Assembly (NCBI RefSeq): GCF_002242805.1
Contig: NZ_MCGQ01000041.1
Span: 160,811 to 224,810 of the forward strand
DNA from: Streptomyces diastatochromogenes
Lineage (GTDB): Bacteria; Actinomycetota; Actinomycetes; Streptomycetales; Streptomycetaceae
Length of the DNA stretch: 64,000 nucleotides
Direction of reading: 5' to 3'
The position numbers were made by a program, and so were the translations under genes. The notes beneath the pieces were generated by a model. It did not search any database. It had not been told where the DNA came from and worked only from the letters and a program-made list of their open reading frames with translations. Positions 31,749 through 40,337 of this stretch are shown piece by piece; the first letter of the stretch is position 1; each line of letters starts with the position of its first letter.

Positions 31749-33170
31749 ATGAACAGGCACGTGCACGACCGCCGGCGCTTCCTCGCCCTGACCGCGGGGG
31801 CCGCCGCGACCCCGTTCCTCGCGGCCTGCGGCGCCGGCTTCGGCGGTGACGACGAGAAGAGCGACGGTTCGGCCGCGGACGACGTCACCGGCTCCTTCGA
31901 CTGGCGGCGGGAGAAGGGCACGACGGTCAGGGCGCTGCTCAACAAGCACCCGTACGCGGACGCCCTGATCGCCGACCTGAAGTCCTTCACCGAGAAGACC
32001 GGCATCGAGGTGAAGTACGACGTCTTCCCCGAGGACAACTACTTCGACAAGCTCACCGTGGATCTGTCGAGCGGGCGGGCCTCGTACGACGTCTTCATGC
32101 TCGGCGCCTACATGGTGTGGCAGTACGGGCCACCGGGGTGGCTGGAAGACCTCGGCCCCTGGATGCGCAACTCCTCCGCCACCGGCGCCGAATGGGACCA
32201 GGCCGACTTCTTCCCGAACCTCCTGCAGGCCGACCAGTGGTCGCTGAAGGCGGGCGCGCCGCTCGGTCAGGGCGGGCAGTATGCGCTGCCGTGGGGCTGG
32301 GAGACCAACGTGGTCGCCTACAACACCGAGGTGTTCGACAGGCTGGGGCTGAAGCCCGCCGAGTCCTTCGACGAGCTGCGCGAGCTGGCCGGCGCCATCA
32401 AGAAGAGAGCCCCTGGCGCCGGGTTCGACGGGATGTACGGGATCGCCGTGCGCGGGTCCAGGAGCTGGGCGACCATCCACCCCGGGTTCATGACCATGTA
32501 CGCCCGCAACGGGCTGCACGACTTCACCGTCAAGGGCGGGAAGCTCACCCCCGCCATGAACACCCCGAAGGCCGTCGCCTTCACCGAGGACTGGGCCGGC
32601 ATGGTCAGGCAGGGCGGGCCGCCGTCCTGGACGTCGTACACCTGGTACCAGTGCTCCAGCGACCTCGGCGCGAAGAAGGCCGGGATGCTGTTCGACGCGG
32701 ACACGGCCGCCTACTTCCAGGCCGTGAAGGGAGCCTCTCCCGCCTCGGGGAAGATCGCCTTCCACCCCGGGCCCAAGGGGCCGGACGGGTCGCTCGCCAC
32801 CAACATGTGGATCTGGTCGCTCGGCATGAACGCCAGGAGCAGGCGGAAGAGCGCCAGTTGGCTCTTCCTTCAGTGGGCGACCGGGAAGGAGCACCTGCGC
32901 AGGGCCGCCCTCACGAACAACCACATCGACCCCGTACGGAAGTCGGTCAGCCAGGACGGCGCCTACAAGGACAAGATGCGGCACCTGCCCGGGTTCATCG
33001 AGACCTTCGAGACGGTCGTCGACCAGACGAAGATCCAGTTCACCCCGCAGGCCCAGTTCTTCGACGCCACCACCAGCTGGGCGGCCGGCCTCCAGGAGAT
33101 CTACGGCGGGAAGGACGCCCGGTCCGTGCTGAACGGGCTGGCGAGCGACCTCAGGTCCAAGGTCGGCTGA
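31749..33170 (+). CDS. Sugar/polyol ABC transporter substrate-binding lipoprotein
   Basis: The 473-residue protein has a twin-Arg-containing lipoprotein signal (DRRRFLALTAGAAATPFLAAC, lipobox LAAC, Cys about 27) and an extracellular solute-binding domain of the CUT1 sugar type. Supporting phrases are FPEDNYFDKLTVDLSSGRASYDV and ALPWGWETNVVAYNTEVFDRLG. GGAGG precedes the ATG by 7 nt. It delivers a carbohydrate or polyol to the two permeases just downstream. The stop and the next start overlap as TGATG. The precise ligand is unknown. Confidence 0.92.
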   Translation: MNRHVHDRRRFLALTAGAAATPFLAACGAGFGGDDEKSDGSAADDVTGSFDWRREKGTTVRALLNKHPYADALIADLKSFTEKTGIEVKYDVFPEDNYFDKLTVDLSSGRASYDVFMLGAYMVWQYGPPGWLEDLGPWMRNSSATGAEWDQADFFPNLLQADQWSLKAGAPLGQGGQYALPWGWETNVVAYNTEVFDRLGLKPAESFDELRELAGAIKKRAPGAGFDGMYGIAVRGSRSWATIHPGFMTMYARNGLHDFTVKGGKLTPAMNTPKAVAFTEDWAGMVRQGGPPSWTSYTWYQCSSDLGAKKAGMLFDADTAAYFQAVKGASPASGKIAFHPGPKGPDGSLATNMWIWSLGMNARSRRKSASWLFLQWATGKEHLRRAALTNNHIDPVRKSVSQDGAYKDKMRHLPGFIETFETVVDQTKIQFTPQAQFFDATTSWAAGLQEIYGGKDARSVLNGLASDLRSKVG

Positions 33171-34054
33171 TGGGCCTGCGAGTCACCCTGCGCCCGTACC
33201 TCCTCGTCGTACCGGCGCTGCTCCTCACCTGCGGAATCCTCTACCCCTTCGCGCTCGGCCTGTACTACACGCTGTTCGACTTCTCGGCGAGCAAACCGCA
33301 GCCGGACATGGTGCGCTTCCAGAACTACGAGACCGTGTTCACGCAGGACGCCTTCTGGAACTCGGCCTGGGTGACCGTGCTGTACGCGGTCGGCGCGGCT
33401 GCCGTGGAGACCGTGCTCGGGGTCTCCGTCGCCCTGCTGCTGCACCGCTCGTCCCTGGTCGGCCGGGTGCTGGAGAAGATCCTGATCCTGCCCCTGATGA
33501 TCGCCCCGGTGATCGCGGCGATCATGTGGAAGCTGATGCTCCAGCCGTCGGTGGGTGTGGTCAACCACCTGCTGAAGCCCTTCGGGCTCGGCGGGGTGCA
33601 GTGGACGGACACCCCGACGGGCGCCCTGTTGTCGTCGATCGCCGTGGACGTCTGGGTCTACACCCCGTTCGTGGCGATTCTGGCGCTGGCCGGTCTGCGG
33701 TCGCTGCCCACCTCCCCCTTCGAGGCGGCGGCCGTGGACGGCGCCGGCTGGTGGTACACCTTCCGGCGGCTGACCCTGCCGATGCTGTGGCCGTACGTCC
33801 TGGTCGCGGTGATCTTCCGGTTCATGGACTCGCTGAAGGTCTTCGACATCATCTACGCCCTGACGGAGGGCGGTCCGGGCGACTCCACGGTCGTCCTGCA
33901 GATCCGGGCCTATCTGGAGGCGATCCGCTTCCAGCGGTACTCCTTCGGGATCAGCTACACGATCGTGCTGTGGGCCGTGGTGTACCTGGCCGCGATGGTC
34001 CTCGTCCGGCATCTGGGGCGGATCCAGCGGAAGGCCGCGGAGGTGTCCCGGTGA
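33170..34054 (+). CDS. CUT1-type ABC permease (MalF-like)
   Basis: The 294-residue protein has six helices (first at about 8-32) and the permease EAA loop EAAAVDGAGWWYTFRRLTLP at about 190-209. It forms a heterodimer with the permease encoded next. The ATG at 33170 shares a nucleotide with the binding-protein stop codon. The segment ALTEGGPGDSTVVL is characteristic of MalF/UgpA-type subunits. It overlaps the next gene's GTG by 4 nt. Confidence 0.92.
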   Translation: MGLRVTLRPYLLVVPALLLTCGILYPFALGLYYTLFDFSASKPQPDMVRFQNYETVFTQDAFWNSAWVTVLYAVGAAAVETVLGVSVALLLHRSSLVGRVLEKILILPLMIAPVIAAIMWKLMLQPSVGVVNHLLKPFGLGGVQWTDTPTGALLSSIAVDVWVYTPFVAILALAGLRSLPTSPFEAAAVDGAGWWYTFRRLTLPMLWPYVLVAVIFRFMDSLKVFDIIYALTEGGPGDSTVVLQIRAYLEAIRFQRYSFGISYTIVLWAVVYLAAMVLVRHLGRIQRKAAEVSR

Positions 34055-34875
34055 AGCGACGCCTGGTGGGCCGGCTGGCCGATGCCGCCCTCATCCTCTA
34101 CTTCCTCTTCGCGCTCTTCCCGATCGCCTGGATGGTGCTCCTCTCCCTCAAGCCCGCCGACCAACTCTTCAGCACGTACTTCTCGTTCACCCCGACGCTG
34201 GACTCCTACCGGACCGTGCTGGGGGACAGCGAGGGCATCCCCTTCGTACGGTTCTTCGTCAACAGCCTGGTGGTGTCGGTGGGCGCGGTCGCGCTCTCGC
34301 TGGTGGTCGGGCTGCCGGCGGCGTACGCCTCGGCGCGCTGGCGGTTCCGGGGCTCGGAGAACCTGATGTTCACGCTGCTGTCGTTCCGGTTCGCGCCCGA
34401 ACTCACCGTGATCATCCCGCTGTTCGTGCTCTACCAGAAGCTGGGGCTGTTCGACACGTACGTCGGCATGGTGTGGGTGCTGCAGCTGGTCACGCTGCCG
34501 CTGGTGGTGTGGATCATGCGGTCGTACTTCACGGATCTGACACCGGAGCTGGAGCAGGCGGCGCTGCTCGACGGCTACTCCCGCAAGCAGGCCTTCTTCC
34601 GGGTGGCCCTGCCGCTGGTGAAGCCGGGCATCGCGGCGGTGTCCCTGCTGGCGTTCATCTTCGCCTGGAACAACTTCGTCTTCCCGCTGATCCTCACCTC
34701 CAGCTCCGCGCAGACCGTGACCGTGGGCGCGCTGTCCTTCCTGGGCGGCGACCGGCCCAAGTACAACCTCACGGCCGCGGCCGCACTGGTCTCCGTCGTA
34801 CCGCCGCTGCTGCTGGCCCTGACCATCCAGCGGTATCTGGTGCGCGGGCTGTCGTTCGGGGCGGTGAAGTCATGA
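34051..34875 (+). CDS. CUT1-type ABC permease (MalG-like)
   Basis: The 274-residue protein has six helices and the EAA loop (QAALLDGYSRKQAFFRVALP). It pairs with the MalF-like permease. GGAGG at about 34039-34043 precedes the GTG at 34051, and the gene overlaps both neighbours. The segment FAWNNFVFPLILTS is typical of MalG/UgpE subunits. The permeases carry no obvious substrate-defining motif. Confidence 0.92.
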   Translation: MKRRLVGRLADAALILYFLFALFPIAWMVLLSLKPADQLFSTYFSFTPTLDSYRTVLGDSEGIPFVRFFVNSLVVSVGAVALSLVVGLPAAYASARWRFRGSENLMFTLLSFRFAPELTVIIPLFVLYQKLGLFDTYVGMVWVLQLVTLPLVVWIMRSYFTDLTPELEQAALLDGYSRKQAFFRVALPLVKPGIAAVSLLAFIFAWNNFVFPLILTSSSAQTVTVGALSFLGGDRPKYNLTAAAALVSVVPPLLLALTIQRYLVRGLSFGAVKS

Positions 34876-35963
34876 GCGTCGCACTGCGGGACGTGCACAA
34901 GGCGTACGGCCGGACGACCGCTCTCGACGGGATCGAACTCCGGGTGGAGGAGGGCGAGTTCTTCTGTCTGCTCGGGCCGTCCGGCGCGGGCAAGACCACC
35001 ACGCTGAAGACCGTCGCCGGGCTTGAGCGGCCCGACTCCGGGACCGTCGAGATCGACGGCCGGGACGTGCGGGACGTGGAGCCGTACGACCGGGGTGTGG
35101 CCATGTGCTTCGAGAGCTACGCCCTGTATCCGCACCGCTCGGTGTACGACAATCTCGTCTCGCCGCTGCGCTCACCGAGGCACCGGCTGCCCGCCGCCGA
35201 GGCCCGGGAGCGGGTCGGGGCGATTGCCGAACTTCTCGGTATCAGCGGTCTGTTGGACCGCTCGGTGGGGCAGCTGTCCAACGGGCAGCGGCAGCGGGTC
35301 GCCCTCGGCCGGGTGCTGGTGCGTCCGGCCCGCGCCTTCCTCCTCGACGAGCCCCTCTCCCACCTGGACGCCAAGCTGCGCCAGCAGATGCGCGCCGAGC
35401 TGAAGGCGATCGGGGCCGTCCGGCGCACCACCACGCTGTACGTCACCCACGACTCCGTCGAGGCACTGGCGCTCGGCGACCGGATCGGGGTCATCCGGGA
35501 CGGGCGGATCGTGCAGACCGGCACCCGGGAGGAGATCTGGTACCGGCCTTACGACACGGAGGTTGCGCGGGCCTTCGGGCGGCCGCGGATCAATCTGCTG
35601 CCGGGGACGGTGACGGAAGCCGGGGAATTCCGGTCGGTGGACGGCGCGGTCGAACTGCCGCTGCCCGTGCGGGCGTCCGCCGGCAGCGAGGTGCTGGTCG
35701 GGGTACGGCCCCGGGACGTCTCCCTGGCCGGGGACGGCCACCGGCTCTCCGGGTCCGTGTACGTGACCGAGGTGCTGGGCCGCTCCGTCGAGGTCACCGT
35801 GCGGATCGGCGCGCAGCACCTGTCGCTCGTCGTACCCCGGAGCGAGGCGGCCGGGCTGCGTCCCGACGAACCGGTCCGCCCGGCCGTCCGGGCTGAGAAC
35901 CTGCTGGTGTTCGAGGCCGACCGGCCAGGGCGTCCGGGACGACGGATCGGGAAGAGCACGTGA
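34872..35963 (+). CDS. ABC ATPase 1 of polyol transporter (divergent Q-loop and signature)
   Basis: The 363-residue ATPase belongs to the MalK/UgpC-like family, with a nucleotide-binding domain (about 1-235) and a C-terminal OB/TOBE regulatory domain. Walker A GPSGAGKTT and Walker B LLDEPLSHLDA are intact. The signature reads LSNGQRQRVALGR, with Asn in place of the second Gly. The Q-loop Gln is replaced by Glu in CFESYALYP. The second ATPase in the operon has a matching change, which suggests an obligate heterodimer. Its stop codon overlaps the DeoR start. Confidence 0.9.
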   Translation: MSVALRDVHKAYGRTTALDGIELRVEEGEFFCLLGPSGAGKTTTLKTVAGLERPDSGTVEIDGRDVRDVEPYDRGVAMCFESYALYPHRSVYDNLVSPLRSPRHRLPAAEARERVGAIAELLGISGLLDRSVGQLSNGQRQRVALGRVLVRPARAFLLDEPLSHLDAKLRQQMRAELKAIGAVRRTTTLYVTHDSVEALALGDRIGVIRDGRIVQTGTREEIWYRPYDTEVARAFGRPRINLLPGTVTEAGEFRSVDGAVELPLPVRASAGSEVLVGVRPRDVSLAGDGHRLSGSVYVTEVLGRSVEVTVRIGAQHLSLVVPRSEAAGLRPDEPVRPAVRAENLLVFEADRPGRPGRRIGKST

Positions 35964-36787
35964 TGAGCAGTGGTGCACAGCAGGGACCCGCGGCCCGGCA
36001 GGCCGCCATGGCCGAGCGCGTGCTGGCCGAGGGCTCGGCCACCGCGGCCGAGCTGGCCGAGCGGTTCGGGGTGAGCCTGATGACGATCCACCGGGACCTG
36101 GACGAACTCGAACGGCAGGGGATCGTCAGGAAGTTCCGGGGCGGGGTGACCGCGCAGCCGTCCGGGGTGTTCGAGTCGAACGTGCAGTACCGGCTGAAGA
36201 CCATGCGCCCGCAGAAGGCCGCGCTCGCCTCACACGCCCTGCGGCAGATCGAGCCCGGCATGGCGATCCTCCTCGACGACTCCACCTCCACGCTGGAGAT
36301 AGCCCGTCGGCTCCGGCTCGGCGAGGTCACCCCGCTCACGGTCGTCACCAACTTCCTGGAGGCGATCAACCTCCTGGCCGGCCGGCGGGGCATCCATCTG
36401 ATGGCCCTGGGCGGCGACTACGACGGGCTGCACTCCTCCTTCCTCGGGGTGTCCTGCGTGGAGGCGGTCGAGCAGCTGCGGGTGGACGTGGGCTTCGTGT
36501 CGACGTCGGGCGTGCACGGCGGCTACGCCTACCACCAGGAGCAGCACATCGTCTCCGTGAAGCGGGCGATGCTCGACGCGGCCGCGCGCAACGTGCTGCT
36601 GGTCGACCACACCAAGCTGGGCCGGGTCGCCCTGCACCGGGTGGCCCCGCTCTCCCGCTTCGACCTGCTGCTGGTGGACGACGGCGCGTCGGCGGAGGCG
36701 CTGCGCGACCTGGACGAGCACAAGGTGCGGTACGAGGTGTGCGCCACGGATCCGAGGGAGGGCGATGACCGCGCTGGAGTTACGTGA
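35963..36787 (+). CDS. DeoR-family transcriptional regulator
   Basis: The 274-residue repressor has an N-terminal DeoR helix-turn-helix (ATAAELAERFGVSLMTIHRD, about residues 27-46) and a C-terminal sugar-phosphate-sensing domain. The C-terminal part contains LLDDSTSTLEIARRL and VDHTKLGRVALHRVAP. Such regulators respond to phosphorylated sugars and usually repress the operon containing them. The ATG at 35963 shares its A with the ATPase stop. The gene overlaps the second ATPase gene by 23 nt. The palindrome at 31689-31700 is a candidate site. EryD-like or GlpR-like roles are both compatible. Confidence 0.92.
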   Translation: MSSGAQQGPAARQAAMAERVLAEGSATAAELAERFGVSLMTIHRDLDELERQGIVRKFRGGVTAQPSGVFESNVQYRLKTMRPQKAALASHALRQIEPGMAILLDDSTSTLEIARRLRLGEVTPLTVVTNFLEAINLLAGRRGIHLMALGGDYDGLHSSFLGVSCVEAVEQLRVDVGFVSTSGVHGGYAYHQEQHIVSVKRAMLDAAARNVLLVDHTKLGRVALHRVAPLSRFDLLLVDDGASAEALRDLDEHKVRYEVCATDPREGDDRAGVT

Positions 36788-37838
36788 GCTGCGAAAGACC
36801 TACCGGTCGCGGGGCCGCCCGGCGGTGGAGGCGGTCCGGGGCCTGGACCTGGGACTGCGGTCCGGTGAACTCCTCGGGCTGCTGGGCCCGTCGGGGTGCG
36901 GAAAGTCCACCACGCTGCGGATGATCGCGGGTCTGGAGTCGGTGACCGGCGGGGACATCCTGGTCGGGGGCGCTTCGGTGACCGGCCGTCCGGCGCAGGA
37001 GCGGAACATCGGGGTCGCGTTCGAGAACTACGCGCTGTATCCGCCGCTGACGGTCGCGGAGAACCTGGCGTTCGGGCTGAGGGCGCGCCGGAGGAGCCTG
37101 CGCGGAGATGTGCGGCGCAAGGTCGCCGAGATCGCCGAGCGGGTCGGCCTCACCGACGTCCTCGACGCCCGCCCGGCTGGACTGTCCAGCGGGCAGAAGC
37201 AGCGCGTTTCGCTGGCCCGGGCGCTGATCCGGGAACCGGACGTCCTCCTGCTGGACGAGCCGCTGTCCCATCTCGACGCGGCCCAGCGCGACACCACCCG
37301 CCGGGAGCTCAAGCGCATCCAGCGCGACCTGGGCCACACCACGATCCTGGTCACGCACGACCAGGAGGAGGCCCTGTCCCTCGCCGACCGGATCGCCGTC
37401 ATGCGGGACGGTGTGATCCAGCAGCTCGGCACGCCCTACGAGATCTACGACAGCCCCGCCACGTCCTTCGTGGCGGACTTCGTCGGCGAGCCCGCGATCA
37501 ACCTGCTGCCCGGCACCGCCACCGCCGACGGCCACGTACGCCTGTCCGCCGGGGTGCGGATCGCGCTCCCGGTGCCGGTGGCCGAGGGGCGGGCCGTGGT
37601 GGTCGGCATCCGCCCCGAGGACCTGAGCCTCACCGGCGACGGCGGCATCCCCGCCCGGGTCGTGGCCCATGAACCCCTGCTGGAGTCGGGCATCGCCACC
37701 CTCGCCCTCGACGGGGTGGAGCGGCACCTGGTGGTGCTCACCGGGCCCGAGGTGCGCCTCGCGCACGACGAGCGGGTCCGGGTGGCGGCCGGACTCACCC
37801 ATGTCTTCGACGCCGAGACGGGAGACACCCTGCGATGA
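36765..37838 (+). CDS. ABC ATPase 2 of polyol transporter (Q-loop Glu, LSSGQ signature)
   Basis: The 357-residue ATPase has Walker A GPSGCGKST, Walker B LLLDEPLSHLDA, and a C-terminal TOBE-like domain. The signature is LSSGQKQRVSLAR and the Q-loop Gln is again Glu (VAFENYALYPP). GAGGGAGGGCG precedes the ATG, which lies within the end of the DeoR gene. Two different ATPases in one importer operon recall the GlpS/GlpT pair of rhizobial glycerol transporters, by memory. It probably forms a heterodimer with the first ATPase. Its stop overlaps the next start (ATGA). Confidence 0.9.
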   Translation: MTALELRELRKTYRSRGRPAVEAVRGLDLGLRSGELLGLLGPSGCGKSTTLRMIAGLESVTGGDILVGGASVTGRPAQERNIGVAFENYALYPPLTVAENLAFGLRARRRSLRGDVRRKVAEIAERVGLTDVLDARPAGLSSGQKQRVSLARALIREPDVLLLDEPLSHLDAAQRDTTRRELKRIQRDLGHTTILVTHDQEEALSLADRIAVMRDGVIQQLGTPYEIYDSPATSFVADFVGEPAINLLPGTATADGHVRLSAGVRIALPVPVAEGRAVVVGIRPEDLSLTGDGGIPARVVAHEPLLESGIATLALDGVERHLVVLTGPEVRLAHDERVRVAAGLTHVFDAETGDTLR

Positions 37839-38857
37839 CCTCCAGTGTGCGTGTGGTGGCCGCCGGCGACCACTTCGTCCTGCCGTCCCTCATCACGGCC
37901 GCCCTCGGGCAGGAAGCCGCCTGTGATGTACGGGAGTTGACCCTGGGCTGGCCCCTCGAACCGTTCGGGCCGGTCGCCGAGGTGAGCGAGGCCAGTGACG
38001 CCGAGGACGAGCTGATCTCCGCCCTCGACGGCGCGCAGGTCCTGGTCACGCAGATGGGTCCGGTCACCGAACGCGTCCTTGGCGCCTGCCCCCAGCTGCG
38101 GCTGGTGGTGGTCTGCCGGGGCGGGCCGGTCAACGTCAACCTGGACGCGGCGAAGCGGCACGACGTCCGGGTGTGCTTCGCGCCCGGCCGCAACGCCGCC
38201 GCCACCGCCGAGTTCACCGTCGGCCTGCTCCTCGCCGCCCTGCGCCGCATCCCACAGGCCCATGAACTCCTGGCCCGCCAGGGGAGTTGGGCCGGATCGG
38301 CGTACTACACCTACGAGCGCGGCGGACTGGAGCTGGAGGACCTGCCGGTCGGGCTGGTCGGCTACGGCGCGGTGGGCAGCCGGGTGGCGCGGGTGCTGTG
38401 CGCCTTCGGGGCGCGGGTGATGGTGTACGACCCCTATGTGCGCGGGGAGGTGCACGGGCTGCGGATGCCTTCGCTGGACGACCTGTTGCGCCGCTCCGCC
38501 GTCATCACCCTGCACGCCCGGCTCACCGCCGAGACCCGCGGTCTGATCGGTGCCCGTGAGCTGGCGCTGCTGCCGCCCGGAGCGGTGGTGGTGAACGCGG
38601 CCCGGGGGCCGCTGCTGGACGAGGACGCGCTGTGCGACGCGCTGGAGGGCGGGCGGCTCGCGGCGGCGGCCCTGGACACCTACGCCCGCGAACCGCTCCC
38701 GCCGGACTCCCGGCTGCCCGCTCTGGCCGACCGTGTCGTCCTCACCCCGCACCTGGGCGGGGCCAGCCGGGCGGTCGCGGAGAAGGCGGCCCGGATCGCC
38801 GCCGCCGAGGTGGGCCGCTGGGTGCGCGGGGAGCCGCTCGCGCACTGTCTGACGTGA
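37835..38857 (+). CDS. D-2-hydroxyacid dehydrogenase family protein
   Basis: The 340-residue enzyme has the NAD-binding glycine motif GLVGYGAVGSRVARVL. The catalytic residues are in VVNAARGPLLDEDAL (Arg) and TPHLGGASR (His). The N-terminal half carries the substrate domain with the PGRNAAATAEF loop. Members reduce glyoxylate, hydroxypyruvate or related 2-oxoacids. Within this operon it could act late in polyol catabolism, for example on a hydroxypyruvate-like intermediate; that is inference. It overlaps the upstream ATPase stop by 4 nt and is followed 11 nt later by the FGGY kinase. Confidence 0.9.
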   Translation: MTSSVRVVAAGDHFVLPSLITAALGQEAACDVRELTLGWPLEPFGPVAEVSEASDAEDELISALDGAQVLVTQMGPVTERVLGACPQLRLVVVCRGGPVNVNLDAAKRHDVRVCFAPGRNAAATAEFTVGLLLAALRRIPQAHELLARQGSWAGSAYYTYERGGLELEDLPVGLVGYGAVGSRVARVLCAFGARVMVYDPYVRGEVHGLRMPSLDDLLRRSAVITLHARLTAETRGLIGARELALLPPGAVVVNAARGPLLDEDALCDALEGGRLAAAALDTYAREPLPPDSRLPALADRVVLTPHLGGASRAVAEKAARIAAAEVGRWVRGEPLAHCLT

Positions 38858-38868
38858 AGGGGAGCCGC

Positions 38869-40296
38869 ATGTACGTCGGGATCGATGTGGGCACGTCCAT
38901 GGTGAAGGCCGCCGCCTTCGACCGCGGCGGCCGTGAACTGGCCGTCGAGGCACGGCCGGTGGGGCTCAGTCTGCGCGGCGGGGCCGTGGAGCAGGACATG
39001 GAGGAGGTGTACGGGGCAGTCGTCGCCGTCCTGCGGGCGCTGACCGCTCGGGTACCGGAGCCCGTGGAGCTGGCCGGGCTGACCGGGCAGGGCGACGGGG
39101 TGTGGCTGGTGGACGCGGCGGGCCGACCGGTGCGGCCCGCGGCCTCCTGGATGGACGGCCGGGCCCACGCACTGGTCGACCAGTGGCTGGCGGACGGCAC
39201 CTTCGAGAGCGTCTTCCGGCGCACCGGCAGCGCGATGTTCCCGGGCTGCCCGGGCCCGCTGCTGGCGTGGCTGGACCGGTACGAGCCGACGTCCCTGGAG
39301 GCGGCCGCGGCGGCCGTGTACTGCAAGGACATGGTCTTCCAGCGGCTGACCGGCGCGGCGCGGGCGGTGACGGACGTGTCGGACGCGTCGATGCCGTTCC
39401 TGGACCCGCGCACCCGGTCCTACGACAACCGGGTGGTGGAGCTGCTCGGCCTGACCCACCGCCGGGGCCTGTTCGCGCCGGTCAGCGATCCGGTGGCGAC
39501 GGGCGAGGCGCGCGGCGCGGGGCTGCCGCCCGGCACCCGGCTGGCGAACGGCCCGTACGACCTGCCGGCCTGTGCGCTCGGCGCGGGCGTCACCGCGCCC
39601 GGTGACGGCCTGCTGATCGTCGGCACCTGCCTGGCCGCCCTGGTCGCCACCACGGACCTGGACCTGGGCGGCGAACCGGCCGGCCTGTACATCTCCACCG
39701 ACCGGCCCGGTCACTGGCTGCGCGCGATGCCCGCGATGGTCGGCACGGCGGCCCTGGACTGGGTGCTGAGCACCACGGGCGTGCGGCACGAGGAGGTGGA
39801 CGCCCTGCTGGCCGCCACCCCGCCGGGCGCCCACGGGGTGCGCGTGCTGCCGTACTTCGCGCCCTCCGGCGAGCGCGCCCCCTTCGTGGAGCCCCGGCTG
39901 CGGGCCGAACTCACTGGTGTCTCCCTGGAGTCGACGCCCGCCGACCTGATCCGCGCCACCTGCGAGGGCATCGGCTACGCGGCCCGGCACTGCCTGGCGG
40001 CGGCGGGTCTGACCGGGACGCTGGCGGTGTGCGGCGGCGGCACCCGCAGCCCCGCCTGGATGCGGCTGCTGGCGGACGTGCTGGGCCGCCCGCTGCGGGT
40101 GGTGGAGGGCGAGGTGGGCGCGCGGGGCGCGGTGCTCGCGGCGGCCGAGCGGTTCGGCACGGCCCTGGACGCGGCGGCCTGGACCGAGCCGACCCGCGTC
40201 GTGCAGCCGGACGCGGACCGGGCCGCGTACTACGCGAAGGGGTACGAGGAGCACCTGGGCCGCCTGGCTCAGGCACGCGAACGGGCCCGGAGCTGA
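38869..40296 (+). CDS. FGGY-family carbohydrate kinase (second)
   Basis: The 475-residue kinase begins MYVGIDVGTSMVKAAAFD, the ATP phosphate loop of FGGY kinases, and has the late CGGGTRSPAWMRLLADVLG signature. The pentapeptide AAAVY and DVSDASMPFLDP segments are typical of erythritol/L-ribulokinase-like members, so polyols are likely. AAGGGGAG precedes the ATG at 38869. It is the last gene of the operon; its TGA sits within the loop of the downstream terminator hairpin. Its relation to the divergent kinase at 30140-31567 is only at superfamily level, as the sequences differ greatly. Confidence 0.9.
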   Translation: MYVGIDVGTSMVKAAAFDRGGRELAVEARPVGLSLRGGAVEQDMEEVYGAVVAVLRALTARVPEPVELAGLTGQGDGVWLVDAAGRPVRPAASWMDGRAHALVDQWLADGTFESVFRRTGSAMFPGCPGPLLAWLDRYEPTSLEAAAAAVYCKDMVFQRLTGAARAVTDVSDASMPFLDPRTRSYDNRVVELLGLTHRRGLFAPVSDPVATGEARGAGLPPGTRLANGPYDLPACALGAGVTAPGDGLLIVGTCLAALVATTDLDLGGEPAGLYISTDRPGHWLRAMPAMVGTAALDWVLSTTGVRHEEVDALLAATPPGAHGVRVLPYFAPSGERAPFVEPRLRAELTGVSLESTPADLIRATCEGIGYAARHCLAAAGLTGTLAVCGGGTRSPAWMRLLADVLGRPLRVVEGEVGARGAVLAAAERFGTALDAAAWTEPTRVVQPDADRAAYYAKGYEEHLGRLAQARERARS

Positions 40297-40308
40297 CCGG
40301 GCCCGTTC
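40279..40308. terminator. Terminator overlapping the stop codon of the second FGGY kinase
   Basis: GAACGGGCCCGG (40279-40290) pairs exactly with CCGGGCCCGTTC (40297-40308). The 6-nt loop contains the kinase TGA. It separates the operon from the convergent DsbA-like gene. Confidence 0.8.
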
Positions 40309-40337
40309 GGCGGGACGTGCAGGACGTGCAGGTCGCT

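Noticed and set aside
24400..40300. Whole accessory block as an integrated island
   Set aside because: No integrase, transposase, tRNA target or matching end repeats were seen. GC composition does not visibly change by eye.
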